A DNA stretch of 64,000 bases from JAOARY01 sp045345765 (GCA_045345765.1 CP148265.1:1364001-1428000), one strand, 5' to 3'. Counted from the stretch's first letter, positions 18,199 to 26,413 are shown. The notes: generated by a model not told the origin, from the sequence alone. Translations and numbers: made by a program.

Positions 18199-18325
18199 TT
18201 TAAAGTAAGATACAAAAATATAGCTAAATACATTGGTAAATAAAATCAAAAACATATTAAATGAATTAGAGAAAATAAGATTAATTAACATATTAAATTA
18301 TTAAAAAAATATAAATAGTAAAATG

Positions 18326-18367
18326 AATCAGATAAAAGTGTGAATTATTTTTATCTGATTTTTTTTA
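18326..18367 (+). terminator. terminator after lipoprotein copy 2
   Basis: AATCAGATAAAA (18326-18337) pairs with TTTTATCTGATT (18349-18360), followed by T6. The rest of 18199-18502 is AT-rich and shows no gene. Confidence 0.9.
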
Positions 18368-18502
18368 AAAAGATTATATAAAAATTTGTAAATTATAAAT
18401 CTTGAATGGAAAAGTATTATGATATAAACTAAGTATTGTAATACTTTTATTTATTTTTTGTGAAAGTATTTATTTAAAAATATAAAATAAAAGGTTGATT
18501 AT

Positions 18503-19654
18503 ATGTTAAAAAAAATAATGATTTCTATAATGATATTTTTAATGATTTTGGGATTGATATCTTTTAACGATAAACTCTCATACCAGATAAAATCAAGAGT
18601 ATTAAAAAACAGCCAAATAAGTCCAAAGCTTGTTAAACAAATCAATTATGAATACGAAATAGATACAAATATCAAACAATTTGGTGATGGGATAGCCATA
18701 TATAACAAAAAAGAATTAGTATATCTAAATAAAAATGGAGCAAAGGAATTTAGTTTAAAATTAGAAGTATTAAACTATGAAATGGATTGTTCTAATAACA
18801 ATGTTTATATATTGGATAAGATTCAAAACAAATTATACATAGTGGGAAAAGATGCAAAAATAAAGGAATATGCATTTCGAGCAAACGAAAAACCTCTATA
18901 TATAGAAGCTTTTAAAGATGACAATGTAGCAATAAATTATAAGGTCAATAACAATATGAAATTAGATTCAATTAGATTTATAGATTCTAATGCAAATGTA
19001 ATTGAAGATGTTTCGATGTCATCTTATGTCATAAATATAATGACCAAAGATGAATATCAAAATAATATGATGGTGGCGTCATTTTATCACGAAAAAGAAA
19101 GAATAGTATCAAATATAGCTGTTTACAATTCTAAAGGTAAGATGTTAACATCATCAAAAGTATATGATATGCTTTTTTCAAGAGCTATATCAAACAATAA
19201 AGGATTTTTGTTCTTTGAAGATAATGAGGGTGTATTTATAGATTCAAAAAATTATACCAAAAAAAATGTTAATTTTAATTATAATATGAGAGATTTATTT
19301 TCATTAGGAGATAGATATGCAACTTTAGACGAATATTATAATGTTAGAATTTATTCTAATATAAAAGAGAGCATTGAAGATGAAATAAATAATAGATATT
19401 TAACAAAGGAAGAACAAGAAATAAAGCAAAAAGAGTCGTATATGCAAAATAAAAAGACTTTATATTTTAATGGAGCAAGGTCTATATTAAATATAGGAGA
19501 CAAAACCGTTATAAATAGTGGTCTTAGTATTTATTTTTTAGAAAATGAAACAAAGATTGATTATATAAAGGATATTTTAGATATATATAATTTTTCAAAT
19601 GGATATTTTGCAATAATATTTAGGGGTGAAATACAAATATACGCTCTATTTTAG
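18503..19654 (+). CDS. DUF5711-family membrane-anchored beta-propeller-like protein
   Basis: 383 residues with an N-terminal membrane anchor (IMISIMIFLMILGLISF) and a long extracytoplasmic part built of repeated beta-strand units (IAIYNKKELVYLNKNGAKEF, VYILDKIQNKLYIVG, IAVYNSKGKM), typical of the PQQ-like propeller proteins classed as DUF5711. This family is regularly found just upstream of cvpA in Clostridia, as here (11 nt before it). Precise role unknown. AAGGTTGA precedes the ATG. Confidence 0.8.
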   Translation: MLKKIMISIMIFLMILGLISFNDKLSYQIKSRVLKNSQISPKLVKQINYEYEIDTNIKQFGDGIAIYNKKELVYLNKNGAKEFSLKLEVLNYEMDCSNNNVYILDKIQNKLYIVGKDAKIKEYAFRANEKPLYIEAFKDDNVAINYKVNNNMKLDSIRFIDSNANVIEDVSMSSYVINIMTKDEYQNNMMVASFYHEKERIVSNIAVYNSKGKMLTSSKVYDMLFSRAISNNKGFLFFEDNEGVFIDSKNYTKKNVNFNYNMRDLFSLGDRYATLDEYYNVRIYSNIKESIEDEINNRYLTKEEQEIKQKESYMQNKKTLYFNGARSILNIGDKTVINSGLSIYFLENETKIDYIKDILDIYNFSNGYFAIIFRGEIQIYALF

Positions 19655-19665
19655 AGGAGGATAAT

Positions 19666-20259
19666 ATGAATTACATTGATATTGCAGTACTTATATTTTT
19701 ATTAGTCCACTTTATTATTGGTATTTATAATGGATTTCTAAAATCATTTTTGGATCTATTTAAATACATAGTGGCTATAATAGTTTGTAAAAACACTTAT
19801 ATAGCTTTTTCAGAATTTCTAAATGGATTTAAATTTGTGAGAGGTTTTGTAGATACTATAGTCAAAAATAGTTTCGAAAAAACAGATTATCTATCTAATT
19901 TAATAGATAATCCAAATCAATTTTTAATTAATATTTTTTCTATAATAACGATTTTTGTATTAATTATCTTAATATCAGCTATACTTATCGAGATTTTAGA
20001 TATAATATTAAAGTTGAGTGGTCTTTCGTTGTGGAATAGAGTGATAGGTGGAATATTTGGAATTATAAAAGGTGTTGTATTTATAATGATACTTTTTGTA
20101 ATAATAAATCCTCTTGTAGCGTTTTTTGGCAATGAAGATTTTATCAAACTTTTAAATGAATCACAACTTGTAAAATACATCTATATGTATAATTTCTTAT
20201 TTGATTATTTTAAAGAGTTGTTTATAGATTTTGGAAACATGATTATGACTAATATCTAA
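19666..20259 (+). CDS. CvpA-family membrane protein
   Basis: 197 residues with four strong hydrophobic segments (about 5-25, 28-45, 85-110, 125-150). The pattern DIAVLIFLLVHFIIGIYNGF at the start and a GxxxGxxxG-like helix (NRVIGGIFGIIKGVVFIMI) later fit the CvpA/colicin V production family. Sits between DUF5711 and yedF with short gaps (11 and 17 nt), so the three are probably one operon. GAGGAGG precedes the ATG. Confidence 0.85.
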   Translation: MNYIDIAVLIFLLVHFIIGIYNGFLKSFLDLFKYIVAIIVCKNTYIAFSEFLNGFKFVRGFVDTIVKNSFEKTDYLSNLIDNPNQFLINIFSIITIFVLIILISAILIEILDIILKLSGLSLWNRVIGGIFGIIKGVVFIMILFVIINPLVAFFGNEDFIKLLNESQLVKYIYMYNFLFDYFKELFIDFGNMIMTNI

Positions 20260-20276
20260 TAGGGAGTGAAATTCGT

Positions 20277-20873
20277 ATGGAAAAAATCGTTGATGCAAGA
20301 AAACTTAATTGCCCAATGCCTGTAATAAATACTAAAAAAGAATTAGAGGCGTTAGGTGAGGGTGTTGTAATAACTATTGTAGATAATGAAATAGCAAAGG
20401 AAAATGTAAAGAAATTAGCAAAATCAATGAATTTGGAATTTAGTGAAAGCACTAAGGATGGAGATTTTCATATAAGAATAGTAAAAGGTAAAGATGTAGT
20501 TATGCAAAGTAAAAAGGAAGACACTAAGGATTTGTCTAAGAAGGTTATATTCATCCAAAGTAATATGATGGGTGGGCATAATGAGGATTTAGGTAAGATA
20601 CTTATTAATGGTTTTGTGTTTACACTAACACAGGTAAAACCATATCCAAAGGCTGTTGTTTTGGTGAATCAAGGTGTTGAACTTAGTACAATAAATGAGG
20701 AAACAGTTGAGAATCTAAAGGTGTTAGAAAATAAAGGGACAAATATAGTGTCTTGTGGAACTTGTTTGGATTTCTTGGATCTAAAAGATAAGCTTAATGT
20801 TGGCGAGATATCTAATATGTATGATATTGTTGAGATATTAAGTGATTCGAGTAATTGTATAACTATTGGATAA
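20277..20873 (+). CDS. yedF: sulfurtransferase-like selenium metabolism protein YedF
   Basis: 198 residues in two domains. An N-terminal TusA-like domain carries the CPMPV motif (Cys 12: DARKLNCPMPVINTKKEL). A C-terminal DsrE-like domain (IFIQSNMMGGHNEDLGKILI...) has a CGTC pair in NIVSCGTCLDFL. The family co-occurs with selenium use, though no selenium genes are seen in this window. GGGAGTG precedes the ATG. It ends before a terminator. Confidence 0.9.
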   Translation: MEKIVDARKLNCPMPVINTKKELEALGEGVVITIVDNEIAKENVKKLAKSMNLEFSESTKDGDFHIRIVKGKDVVMQSKKEDTKDLSKKVIFIQSNMMGGHNEDLGKILINGFVFTLTQVKPYPKAVVLVNQGVELSTINEETVENLKVLENKGTNIVSCGTCLDFLDLKDKLNVGEISNMYDIVEILSDSSNCITIG

Positions 20874-20896
20874 TAAAATTGTATAATAATATTTAG

Positions 20897-20928
20897 TAAG
20901 CCTTCTTTTTAAAAGGCTTATTTTTTAT
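20897..20928 (+). terminator. terminator after yedF
   Basis: TAAGCCTT (20897-20904) pairs with AAGGCTTA (20913-20920), then T6. Confidence 0.9.
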
Positions 20929-20961
20929 TAAAAATTTTTAGCAAAATAATTTATAATGTAG

Positions 20962-21321
20962 TTAATTTAATTGGTTCTTTGTCAAAGGGTGCTGATAAAG
21001 TATTTTCTCTAGCTCTCTTAGTACATTTAATATTTCGTTACAATCCTTATTTGAGATATCTTTAAACGAGATATTTTTAAGTGATTTTTTTATCTTATCT
21101 CTTAGTATATTTATCTTTTGATAATATAAATATGCATTGTCTTTTGATATTTTATTGCTAGGAGCAATATTTGAAAAGGTAATATCCATAGAATTAATCA
21201 CTTTTTTTGTATTAGTATCTATACTATCATGATTCATATTATGTATGATACTACTTATTTGTTTCCATGATTGATGTATTTCATCATAATCTATAGTATT
21301 TTTATTATCCTTATTTCGTTC
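20962..21321 (-). pseudogene. C-terminal part of a small secreted-protein gene split by an IS605-type element
   Basis: The minus-strand frame reads ERNKDNKNTIDYDEIHQSW at the element junction and runs through helical sequence (NILRDKIKKSLKNIS, LRELEKILYQHPLTKN) to a stop at 20962. The frame continues upstream into the transposon end (MVIIVTIGLLHPKKPSQFSG), which is clearly transposon sequence. The matching N-terminus is at 22837-22899 beyond the element. Intact, the gene would have encoded a secreted protein of roughly 140 residues, predicted as a helical bundle. Function unknown. A vestige of its C-terminus also sits at 10311. Confidence 0.75.
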
Positions 21322-21425
21322 GTGACATGCTCCCCCACTAAATTGAGAGGGCTTCTTGGGATGTAGTAACCCTATGGTTACTATGATTACCAAGCTCTAC
21401 GGGTAAGCCCTACCCTGTTTATGAT
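21322..21425 (-). ncRNA. probable omega RNA (reRNA) of TnpB at the element right end
   Basis: The roughly 100 nt between the tnpB stop and the right end contain conserved structured IS605 right-end sequence (AGGGTAGGGCTTACCCG, then GCTTGG, then AAGCCCTCTC on the minus strand). In characterised elements this tail, with the first 16 or so flanking bases as guide, is the RNA that programs TnpB. Here the guide would read from about 21321 downwards into the interrupted gene (GAACGAAATAAGGATA). Inferred from position and family knowledge. Confidence 0.6.
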
Positions 21426-22535
21426 TTAATATTTTAACAACAATTTTCCTTGATTTTTTATATTGATACTTGCGTTTAAGTCTCTATCCATTGAATTACA
21501 ACATTCACAAGTGTATACTCTATCTGATAATTTTAGGTCTTGTTTTACTACACCACAAACACAACAGGTTTTGCTTGATGGATAGAATTTATCTATCTTT
21601 ACAAGTTGTTTTCCTGTTAATTCTGTTTTATATTTAAGCATTTTAGTGAACATTCCCCAACCGTTATCAGATACACTTTTACCGAATTTTAATGCTTGGC
21701 TCATGCCTTTCATATTAAGGTCTTCGATTGAGATAGCATTATATTTATTAACTAATTTAGTAGATAGTTTATGCAAAAAATCAAGTCTTGAGTTTTTAAT
21801 TTTATAATGTATTTTTGCTACTTTAGTTTTTTGTTTGTACCAATTATTTGAAAACTTTACCATACGTGATAGTTTTCTTTGTGCTTTAACAAGTTTAGAT
21901 TCTAACAATCTGAAAAATCTTGGATAATCAGCTCTTTGGTTTTCAGAACTAACAAAAAGTTCTTTCATTGAAAAATCTAAACCTACGATGTTATTATTGC
22001 TTGGAACTTCAACGATTTCTTTTTCAAATTCAGTTGTAACACTAACAAAATAAGCACCTGTCGGTACTTGACTAATAGTAGCAGATAATATTTTATGATT
22101 TTGAGGTATTTGTCTATGAAACTTAGTTTTCAACAATCCTAATTTTGGAAACTTAAGCATGTTACCTTCAACTCTTATTGAATTGTTAGTGTTTTTAGTT
22201 GTATAAGACTTAGTATTATTCCTTTTTGATTTAAATTTCGGATATTTAGCTCTTTTTTTAAAAAAGTTTTTAAAAGCAGTATCTAAATTTCTAAGTGTGG
22301 ATTGAAGAGAAACACTATCCACTTCTTTAAGCCAAGTTAATTCTTTTTTTAAAGATGTTAATTCTTTAGCTTGATTAACATAAGTAGTTGATTTTTCTTC
22401 GTTCTTGTATAATTCAATTCTTTGATTAAGATAATTATTGTATACAAATCTAACACAACCAAAAGTCTTATGAATTAAAATTAGTTGTTCTTGATTAGGA
22501 TATATTCTAAACTTAAAAGCTTTATTGATTTTCAT
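21426..22535 (-). CDS. tnpB: RNA-guided endonuclease TnpB (IS605 OrfB)
   Basis: 369 residues, full length. The N-terminal part (AFKFRIYPNQEQLILIHKTF) is followed by a RuvC nuclease with its three acidic residues in order: GLDFSMKEL (Asp), ISIEDLNM (Glu) and SMDRDLNASINI (Asp). A four-cysteine zinc finger lies just before the last motif (CVCG ... CECC). All residues needed for RNA-guided cleavage appear intact, so it could still cut DNA at the element's own empty target. The start is followed by a good minus-strand ribosome-binding site (AAGGAGGTGTG). Confidence 0.93.
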   Translation of the reverse strand: MKINKAFKFRIYPNQEQLILIHKTFGCVRFVYNNYLNQRIELYKNEEKSTTYVNQAKELTSLKKELTWLKEVDSVSLQSTLRNLDTAFKNFFKKRAKYPKFKSKRNNTKSYTTKNTNNSIRVEGNMLKFPKLGLLKTKFHRQIPQNHKILSATISQVPTGAYFVSVTTEFEKEIVEVPSNNNIVGLDFSMKELFVSSENQRADYPRFFRLLESKLVKAQRKLSRMVKFSNNWYKQKTKVAKIHYKIKNSRLDFLHKLSTKLVNKYNAISIEDLNMKGMSQALKFGKSVSDNGWGMFTKMLKYKTELTGKQLVKIDKFYPSSKTCCVCGVVKQDLKLSDRVYTCECCNSMDRDLNASINIKNQGKLLLKY

Positions 22536-22577
22536 AGATTTTCACACCTCCTTTATAATATAATTATATATTATATT

Positions 22578-22789
22578 GAAACTCCTTTGCAAGTTGCATT
22601 ATCAAAATTAGTTAATACTCTAAAAACTGTTTCTTCAAGATTAATTAGGGAAAACATGGTGAATATTCGAAAAAATATTATTGGAAACCAGTATTTTGGA
22701 GTAGAAGTTATTGCATTTTAACAACTGGTGGAGCAACAATAGAAATAATCGAAAAATATATTCGTTCTCAAGCAGGAGTTAAAGACTAA
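22578..22789 (+). pseudogene. C-terminal remnant of IS200-type transposase TnpA
   Basis: The first frame reads LVNTLKTVSSRLIREN and IGNQYFGVEVIAF, then a stop. The +1 frame continues TTGGATIEIIEKYIRSQAGV to a TAA at 22787-22789. This is the end of Y1 transposases, whose YWSRSYFV and TTGGA segments are here split by a frameshift. The N-terminal half with the HUH motif is deleted. Non-functional. Confidence 0.8.
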
Positions 22790-22805
22790 AACCGTTCCGA
22801 TTCAT

Positions 22806-22829
22806 CTCCATCCTAAATAGAGGATGGAG
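22806..22829. repeat. left-end hairpin of the IS605-type element
   Basis: CTCCATCCT and AGGATGGAG form a perfect 9-bp stem with a 6-nt loop. Subterminal hairpins of this kind are the TnpA recognition structures. Confidence 0.75.
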
Positions 22830-22836
22830 TTTTCTC

Positions 22837-22899
22837 GAAATATAATGATAAAATTTCTACAAATAATAAAATAATAAATTTATTTTTGATAGCAAACAC
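22837..22899 (-). pseudogene. N-terminal part of the IS-split secreted-protein gene
   Basis: A GTG start at 22899 with AAAGAGGTG upstream encodes MFAIKNKFIILLFVEILSLY, a signal-peptide-like stretch, and then runs into the transposon end. The distal part lies at 20962-21321. The promoter upstream is still good. The stretch from 22900 to 23147 otherwise holds that promoter and no gene. Confidence 0.65.
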
Positions 22900-22961
22900 G
22901 CTTATATCACCTCTTTTGGATATCTATATAGATAGTATCTATAAATGTATTTATATAATTT

Positions 22962-22989
22962 ATTTTAACATTACTTCATCTCTTGTCAA
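22962..22989 (-). promoter_or_regulatory. promoter of the IS-split gene
   Basis: On the minus strand TTGACA (22984-22989) and TAAAAT (22962-22967) are 16 nt apart, about 60 nt before the GTG start at 22899. Confidence 0.6.
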
Positions 22990-23147
22990 TTTTCCTTTTA
23001 TTTCACTTAATTATTACAATTTGAAATAAGAAGTGTTTTTATGAAAAGAATTAAAAATAATTAGGAATTTTTGAAATTAATATACATAAAAACATTTTAT
23101 TGATATAAATTTATTTATAATATTTGTTTGAAGGAGTGTTGTAATAT

Positions 23148-23321
23148 ATGAATGATTTTTGTAAATTTTTGATAGGTAAATCGTATTTGATTTTTTTTGT
23201 ATTAATTTTTTATAGTGTCTTTATAGTAAAAAGCTCAAAACAGTTGATTAAAGAAAAAATTGGTTCACAGATTGGATTGAAAAACCATTGGAAGAATAAA
23301 TATAGGGATATAATAATTTAG
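23148..23321 (+). CDS. 57-residue single-pass membrane protein
   Basis: Encodes MNDFCKFLIGKSYLIFFVLI... with one strong membrane helix (about 11-29) and a basic C-terminal tail (KNHWKNKYRDIII). AAGGAGTG at 23131-23138 is 9 nt before the ATG, and a long terminator stem follows the stop, so it looks like a genuine small gene. Size and layout recall small holin-like or UviB-like membrane proteins, but no family match can be claimed. Its neighbour on the other strand is the SOS-linked sigma-like pair. Confidence 0.65.
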   Translation: MNDFCKFLIGKSYLIFFVLIFYSVFIVKSSKQLIKEKIGSQIGLKNHWKNKYRDIII

Positions 23322-23322
23322 A

Positions 23323-23386
23323 GGCAGTCGAATTAAGATTAATTTACAAAATATATTTTGTGTAAATATCTTAATTTAGCTGCCTT
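23323..23386. terminator. bidirectional terminator between the small membrane protein and the sigma-like pair
   Basis: Nested stems: GGCAG (23323) with CTGCC (23380-23384), AATTAAGAT with TCTTAATT, and TTTACAAAA with TTTTGTGTAAA. T-rich on the right and A-rich on the left. Confidence 0.85.
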
Positions 23387-23397
23387 ATTATATTTAT

Positions 23398-23595
23398 TTA
23401 AAAATCATTATTTTGAAATTCAAAATTATCGATACATCTTAGGAATTCTATAGACAACTCCTCAAAAATATCTTCATCAAAACGATTATTGATGTAGCTA
23501 TTTTTTATAAGTAATGGTTTAAATTTTTTATATAAAATATTTATAGATGATTCATCTTTTATTTTTGCTTTTTTAACTAATTTAACTATTTCCAT
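23398..23595 (-). CDS. small sigma region-2-like protein (HTH_16/RsoA-like)
   Basis: 65 residues: EIVKLVKKAKIKDESSINIL, then YKKFKPLLIKNSY, then DEDIFEELSIEFLRCIDNFE. The pattern (a short acidic loop, then L...F.PLI, then an acidic E-LS-EFL-CI helix) is that of the N-terminal half of sigma region 2, found alone in HTH_16 proteins of mobile elements and in RsoA, the partner of SigO in Bacillus. It lies 16 nt downstream of the region-4 protein in the same operon. On its own it cannot be a full sigma factor. GGGGGATT is the ribosome-binding site. Confidence 0.6.
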   Translation of the reverse strand: MEIVKLVKKAKIKDESSINILYKKFKPLLIKNSYINNRFDEDIFEELSIEFLRCIDNFEFQNNDF

Positions 23596-23611
23596 AGCAA
23601 ATCCCCCTGAG

Positions 23612-23986
23612 TTATATAAGCTTTTTTAATGCTTGTTTTTTTATTTTATTTATATTTTGATAAGTTGTATTTAATATTTTAGCAACTTCCCTCTCTGTTA
23701 GATTATTGATAAATATATATTCCAATACTTGTTTTTGTTTTTCTGTTAGATTTATGAGTTTTTCATAGTAATATTTTTTTTCGAAAACCTCCCTTATATC
23801 CATATTATTTTCAAAATAACAATCATGATTATAAACTTTAGTTGAATAAAAATAATCACTATAAATTTTTTTTATCTCCTTTTCCCTTTCATATTTTATA
23901 GATTTTTGTTTTTTTAGTTGGATTGATTTTAATGATATACATTTTTTTAAATATCCAAGAAAATAAGCACTTTCCTTACTATTCAC
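23612..23986 (-). CDS. sigma region-4-like transcription factor
   Basis: 124 residues. The C-terminal 55 form sigma region 4: LTEKQKQVLEYIFINNLTER, then EVAKILNTTYQNINKIKKQA, including the helix-turn-helix that contacts the -35 element. The N-terminal half is helical and lysine-rich with no recognisable region 2, which instead appears on the next gene. GTG start with GGGGTG upstream. The promoter has a LexA-type box. Related by architecture to split sigma factors (SigO-RsoA) and to UviA-like regulators of SOS-induced bacteriocins; target genes unknown. Confidence 0.7.
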   Translation of the reverse strand: MNSKESAYFLGYLKKCISLKSIQLKKQKSIKYEREKEIKKIYSDYFYSTKVYNHDCYFENNMDIREVFEKKYYYEKLINLTEKQKQVLEYIFINNLTEREVAKILNTTYQNINKIKKQALKKLI

Positions 23987-24023
23987 ACAATCACCCCAAT
24001 GATAGAAATTGATTTGGAAATAT

Positions 24024-24037
24024 CGAACGTATGTTCT
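24024..24037. promoter_or_regulatory. LexA (SOS) box at the promoter of the sigma-like operon
   Basis: CGAACGTATGTTCT matches the Gram-positive SOS consensus CGAACRNRYGTTYG with one mismatch, the last base. It abuts the minus-strand -10, so a bound LexA would block transcription start. Confidence 0.7.
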
Positions 24038-24065
24038 ATTATAACTTAAAATTTTTTTTAGTCAA
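24038..24065 (-). promoter_or_regulatory. promoter of the sigma-like operon
   Basis: On the minus strand TTGACT (24060-24065) and TATAAT (24038-24043) are 16 nt apart, about 52 nt before the GTG at 23986. The remaining sequence to 24289 is AT-rich with no gene; it includes the promoter of the following + strand gene. Confidence 0.7.
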
Positions 24066-24289
24066 GTCCATAGCATATTAAAAAAGAATTTATTTTATCT
24101 TGAATTAAAATGCATAAATTTTAGGAATAAAAACAGCTTGATTTATTATTATTGTGTATATTGTGAAATACAAACAAATAAGCTAATATTGTAAAAGAAT
24201 CAAAATATTAATAATTTATTTTGTTTAATAATTTGTTAATAAGGTATGAATATTTATGGATAACAATATAATATAAGGAGGAAATATAA

Positions 24290-24715
24290 ATGCCAGTAAA
24301 GGAAATGATAAGAAGAGAAACAGGAAATTCAATGGGTAATGTTACGTTTAGTCTAAAAACTATAACAGCAGGAGAAGCTGATACTGTATTAAAAAGAGTT
24401 GATAGCTATATAAACAGTATGAATAACTCAAATCCTAATTTCTTAAAAGTTTGTGCAGCAGATATGAAGGGTAAGGATTCTAGAGCTGTAATATTCTATG
24501 CAGATCATGATGAAAACTTTGATATAGAAGCTATTCCTAGAAATACTAATTGGAATATGATTAAAAAACAAACAAGTTCTGACTACAACAAGATGTATGA
24601 AAATATCCTAGAAGAATTAAACAACCTTTCTTTATATCAACAATTACATGCAAAAGTAGTATTTACTAATGCAGCTAATAATAAATCACAAATGGCAATT
24701 TACTATCCTAATTAA
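24290..24715 (+). CDS. conserved-looking hypothetical protein
   Basis: 141 residues, soluble, no signal peptide or membrane segment. Reads MPVKEMIRRETGNSMGNVTF... with an alternating strand-helix pattern (FLKVCAADMKGKDSRAVIFY, YQQLHAKVVFTNAANNKSQM). Codon choice is less extreme than in the flanking accessory DNA, including AAC and AAG codons typical of well-expressed genes. AAGGAGG before the ATG is strong, and a symmetrical terminator follows. I do not recognise the family; its position opposite the SOS-linked sigma-like operon may be incidental. Confidence 0.75.
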   Translation: MPVKEMIRRETGNSMGNVTFSLKTITAGEADTVLKRVDSYINSMNNSNPNFLKVCAADMKGKDSRAVIFYADHDENFDIEAIPRNTNWNMIKKQTSSDYNKMYENILEELNNLSLYQQLHAKVVFTNAANNKSQMAIYYPN

Positions 24716-24761
24716 TATTGATATACAAAAGAGTATTAGATTCTATTCATAGAATATAGTA

Positions 24762-24796
24762 AAAGATGTGAACTTTAAAATGTTCACATCTTTTTA
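24762..24796. terminator. bidirectional terminator
   Basis: AAAGATGTGAAC (24762-24773) pairs perfectly with GTTCACATCTTT (24782-24793), flanked by A and T runs. Serves both converging genes. Confidence 0.93.
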
Positions 24797-24802
24797 TTTT
24801 TA

Positions 24803-26023
24803 TTATTCCTTGTAGTTTTGAGCTTTTTTTATTCTGTTAAAGAAACATGGATGAGATGAAAATAATTCATCGAATTTATTTAATTTAAATACAGCGTTAT
24901 TCATAGTCATTATTTTATTTATAGTATTTTTGTAATCATCAAATTCAAGCCCTAATTTAAATACATATTCATCTGCTTTGTATTCATACAATCTTTGATA
25001 AAATGGTCTTACAAAGAAATACAAAATAGAATAAATAATAATTAATATATATATGATAAAGATATCAAAATTCAAAGCCCTAAAAATATCAAAGCTAAAT
25101 ATATTTAATTTATCAAAATCATACAAATCAACTTTGGTCATAAACTCATAGAGATTTAAGACTATAGGAAGTAAATACACATAAAAACAAAATCCAAGCA
25201 TTTTTTTAAGAGGATCTTTATTCATAAAATGCCCCATTTCATGAGCTAATATTATTTTTATTTCGTCTATATTAAATTCAGATAATAAATAATCGCTAAA
25301 TATAATAGTACAAGTATCAGTAAAACGAAGCATTGCATTTGCATTCTTGTCTTCCTTACCCAAAAAATACATAAGTTCAAAATCATCTATATTTGCTTTT
25401 TTCAAAAGTAGTCTAAGCTCTGTTTCTAATTTAATATCTTTTAATTTATGATAATCATAAACCTTGTTATAAAAAGGTGCAAAAACATTTCCAAGTATTG
25501 CAATAGCAATAATAAATAAAGTGGCTTTTAGATATATATTTGAAAAAACAGATAAATTAAAGGCTAATATAAAATATAAAGCTAAGATACAAGATATAAA
25601 AAAAGCATTTTTGAACATATAATCCTTTTGATATTTTCGTATTTTAGAATTTAGCTTTTCTTTTGTATCCCTTATTTTTGATATAAGATTATGAGTTATT
25701 AAAATATATATTAAATTAGATATATTATTAAAAATTAAGTAAGCTAATAAAATTATAAATAATTTGGATATCAAACTAGAGCTTTTAAATATATTTGTAA
25801 AAGAAAAGGCTAAGGAAATATTTAAAAGAAAAAATGATATATTTTTTAGATATTTTTCAAGCCTATAAAAAAGATAAAGTGATTGTTCTTTGGAGTTTTT
25901 GCTATAGTAATCAAATCGAACAATTATATGTACTGATAATGATATAAAAAATATAAAAAGTATATAAAATATCATTGATAAATAAAATGCTAAGCCAGAT
26001 ATTATAAAATGTATGAAATTCAA
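24803..26023 (-). CDS. M48-family membrane metalloprotease
   Basis: 406 residues with about seven hydrophobic segments. The zinc site HEXXH appears in ILAHEMGHFMNKDP (about residues 260-273), and a distal EYKADEYVF (about 365-373) supplies the third ligand glutamate, both as in HtpX/CAAX-protease-type M48 enzymes. Active site on the cytoplasmic face or within the membrane. Role probably membrane protein quality control; no neighbour clarifies it. Confidence 0.85.
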   Translation of the reverse strand: MNFIHFIISGLAFYLSMIFYILFIFFISLSVHIIVRFDYYSKNSKEQSLYLFYRLEKYLKNISFFLLNISLAFSFTNIFKSSSLISKLFIILLAYLIFNNISNLIYILITHNLISKIRDTKEKLNSKIRKYQKDYMFKNAFFISCILALYFILAFNLSVFSNIYLKATLFIIAIAILGNVFAPFYNKVYDYHKLKDIKLETELRLLLKKANIDDFELMYFLGKEDKNANAMLRFTDTCTIIFSDYLLSEFNIDEIKIILAHEMGHFMNKDPLKKMLGFCFYVYLLPIVLNLYEFMTKVDLYDFDKLNIFSFDIFRALNFDIFIIYILIIIYSILYFFVRPFYQRLYEYKADEYVFKLGLEFDDYKNTINKIMTMNNAVFKLNKFDELFSSHPCFFNRIKKAQNYKE

Positions 26024-26128
26024 GACTCATACCCCCTTACAAAAAGTTAATATCCTTTAATTTTAACATATTTTATAAAAAAATAAGCATTGGATTATAA
26101 ATTTTTAATGAAGTGAGTGATTGGTAGT

Positions 26129-26413
26129 TTATAAACCACAATATAAGCCAAATATAAAAATTAGACCAGATACTACAAATGCATAGAATATAATATTATC
26201 AATAACTTTATTATCAAAAATTTTAAGGAATTTAATCTTATTAATTTGATTTTTAAATATTATTCTAATCATATTAGTCACTGTAAAAACTACTACAATT
26301 TTTTGTCCACGAAAACCAAGAATTAATACAGAGAAGGATATAATTAAAAAAGCTAAAGATAGAGAATGGTCTTCATTTTTAACATTCCTAGAAATTACTG
26401 TTTTAAAGTTCAC
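26129..26413 (-). CDS. small multi-pass membrane protein
   Basis: 94 residues from a GTG at 26413 (MNFKTVISRNVKNEDHSLSL) with AAAGGATG upstream; a longer frame from 26455 lacks a ribosome-binding site. Three hydrophobic segments (SLAFLIISFSVLILGF, VVVFTVTNMIRIIF, NIIFYAFVVSGLIFIFGLYC). Family not recognised. Confidence 0.65.
   Translation of the reverse strand: MNFKTVISRNVKNEDHSLSLAFLIISFSVLILGFRGQKIVVVFTVTNMIRIIFKNQINKIKFLKIFDNKVIDNIIFYAFVVSGLIFIFGLYCGL

Larger units (their letters stand above)
21322..22836 (-). mobile_element. IS200/IS605-type element with intact tnpB and decayed tnpA
   Basis: Divergent tnpA remnant and tnpB, subterminal hairpins at both ends and no inverted terminal repeats, as in IS605. 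The left end has a 9-bp stem CTCCATCCT/AGGATGGAG (22806-22829). The right end has CCCACT/AGAGGG (21334-21351) and stops near the sequence GAGCATGTCAC on the minus strand. Exact ends are estimated to within about 10 nt. It interrupts a secreted-protein gene. Since tnpA is broken, the element cannot move by itself. Confidence 0.8.

Noticed and set aside
22485..22721. Plus-strand frame of 78 residues
   Set aside because: Its first third is antisense to the tnpB start; only the later part is meaningful, as the tnpA remnant.
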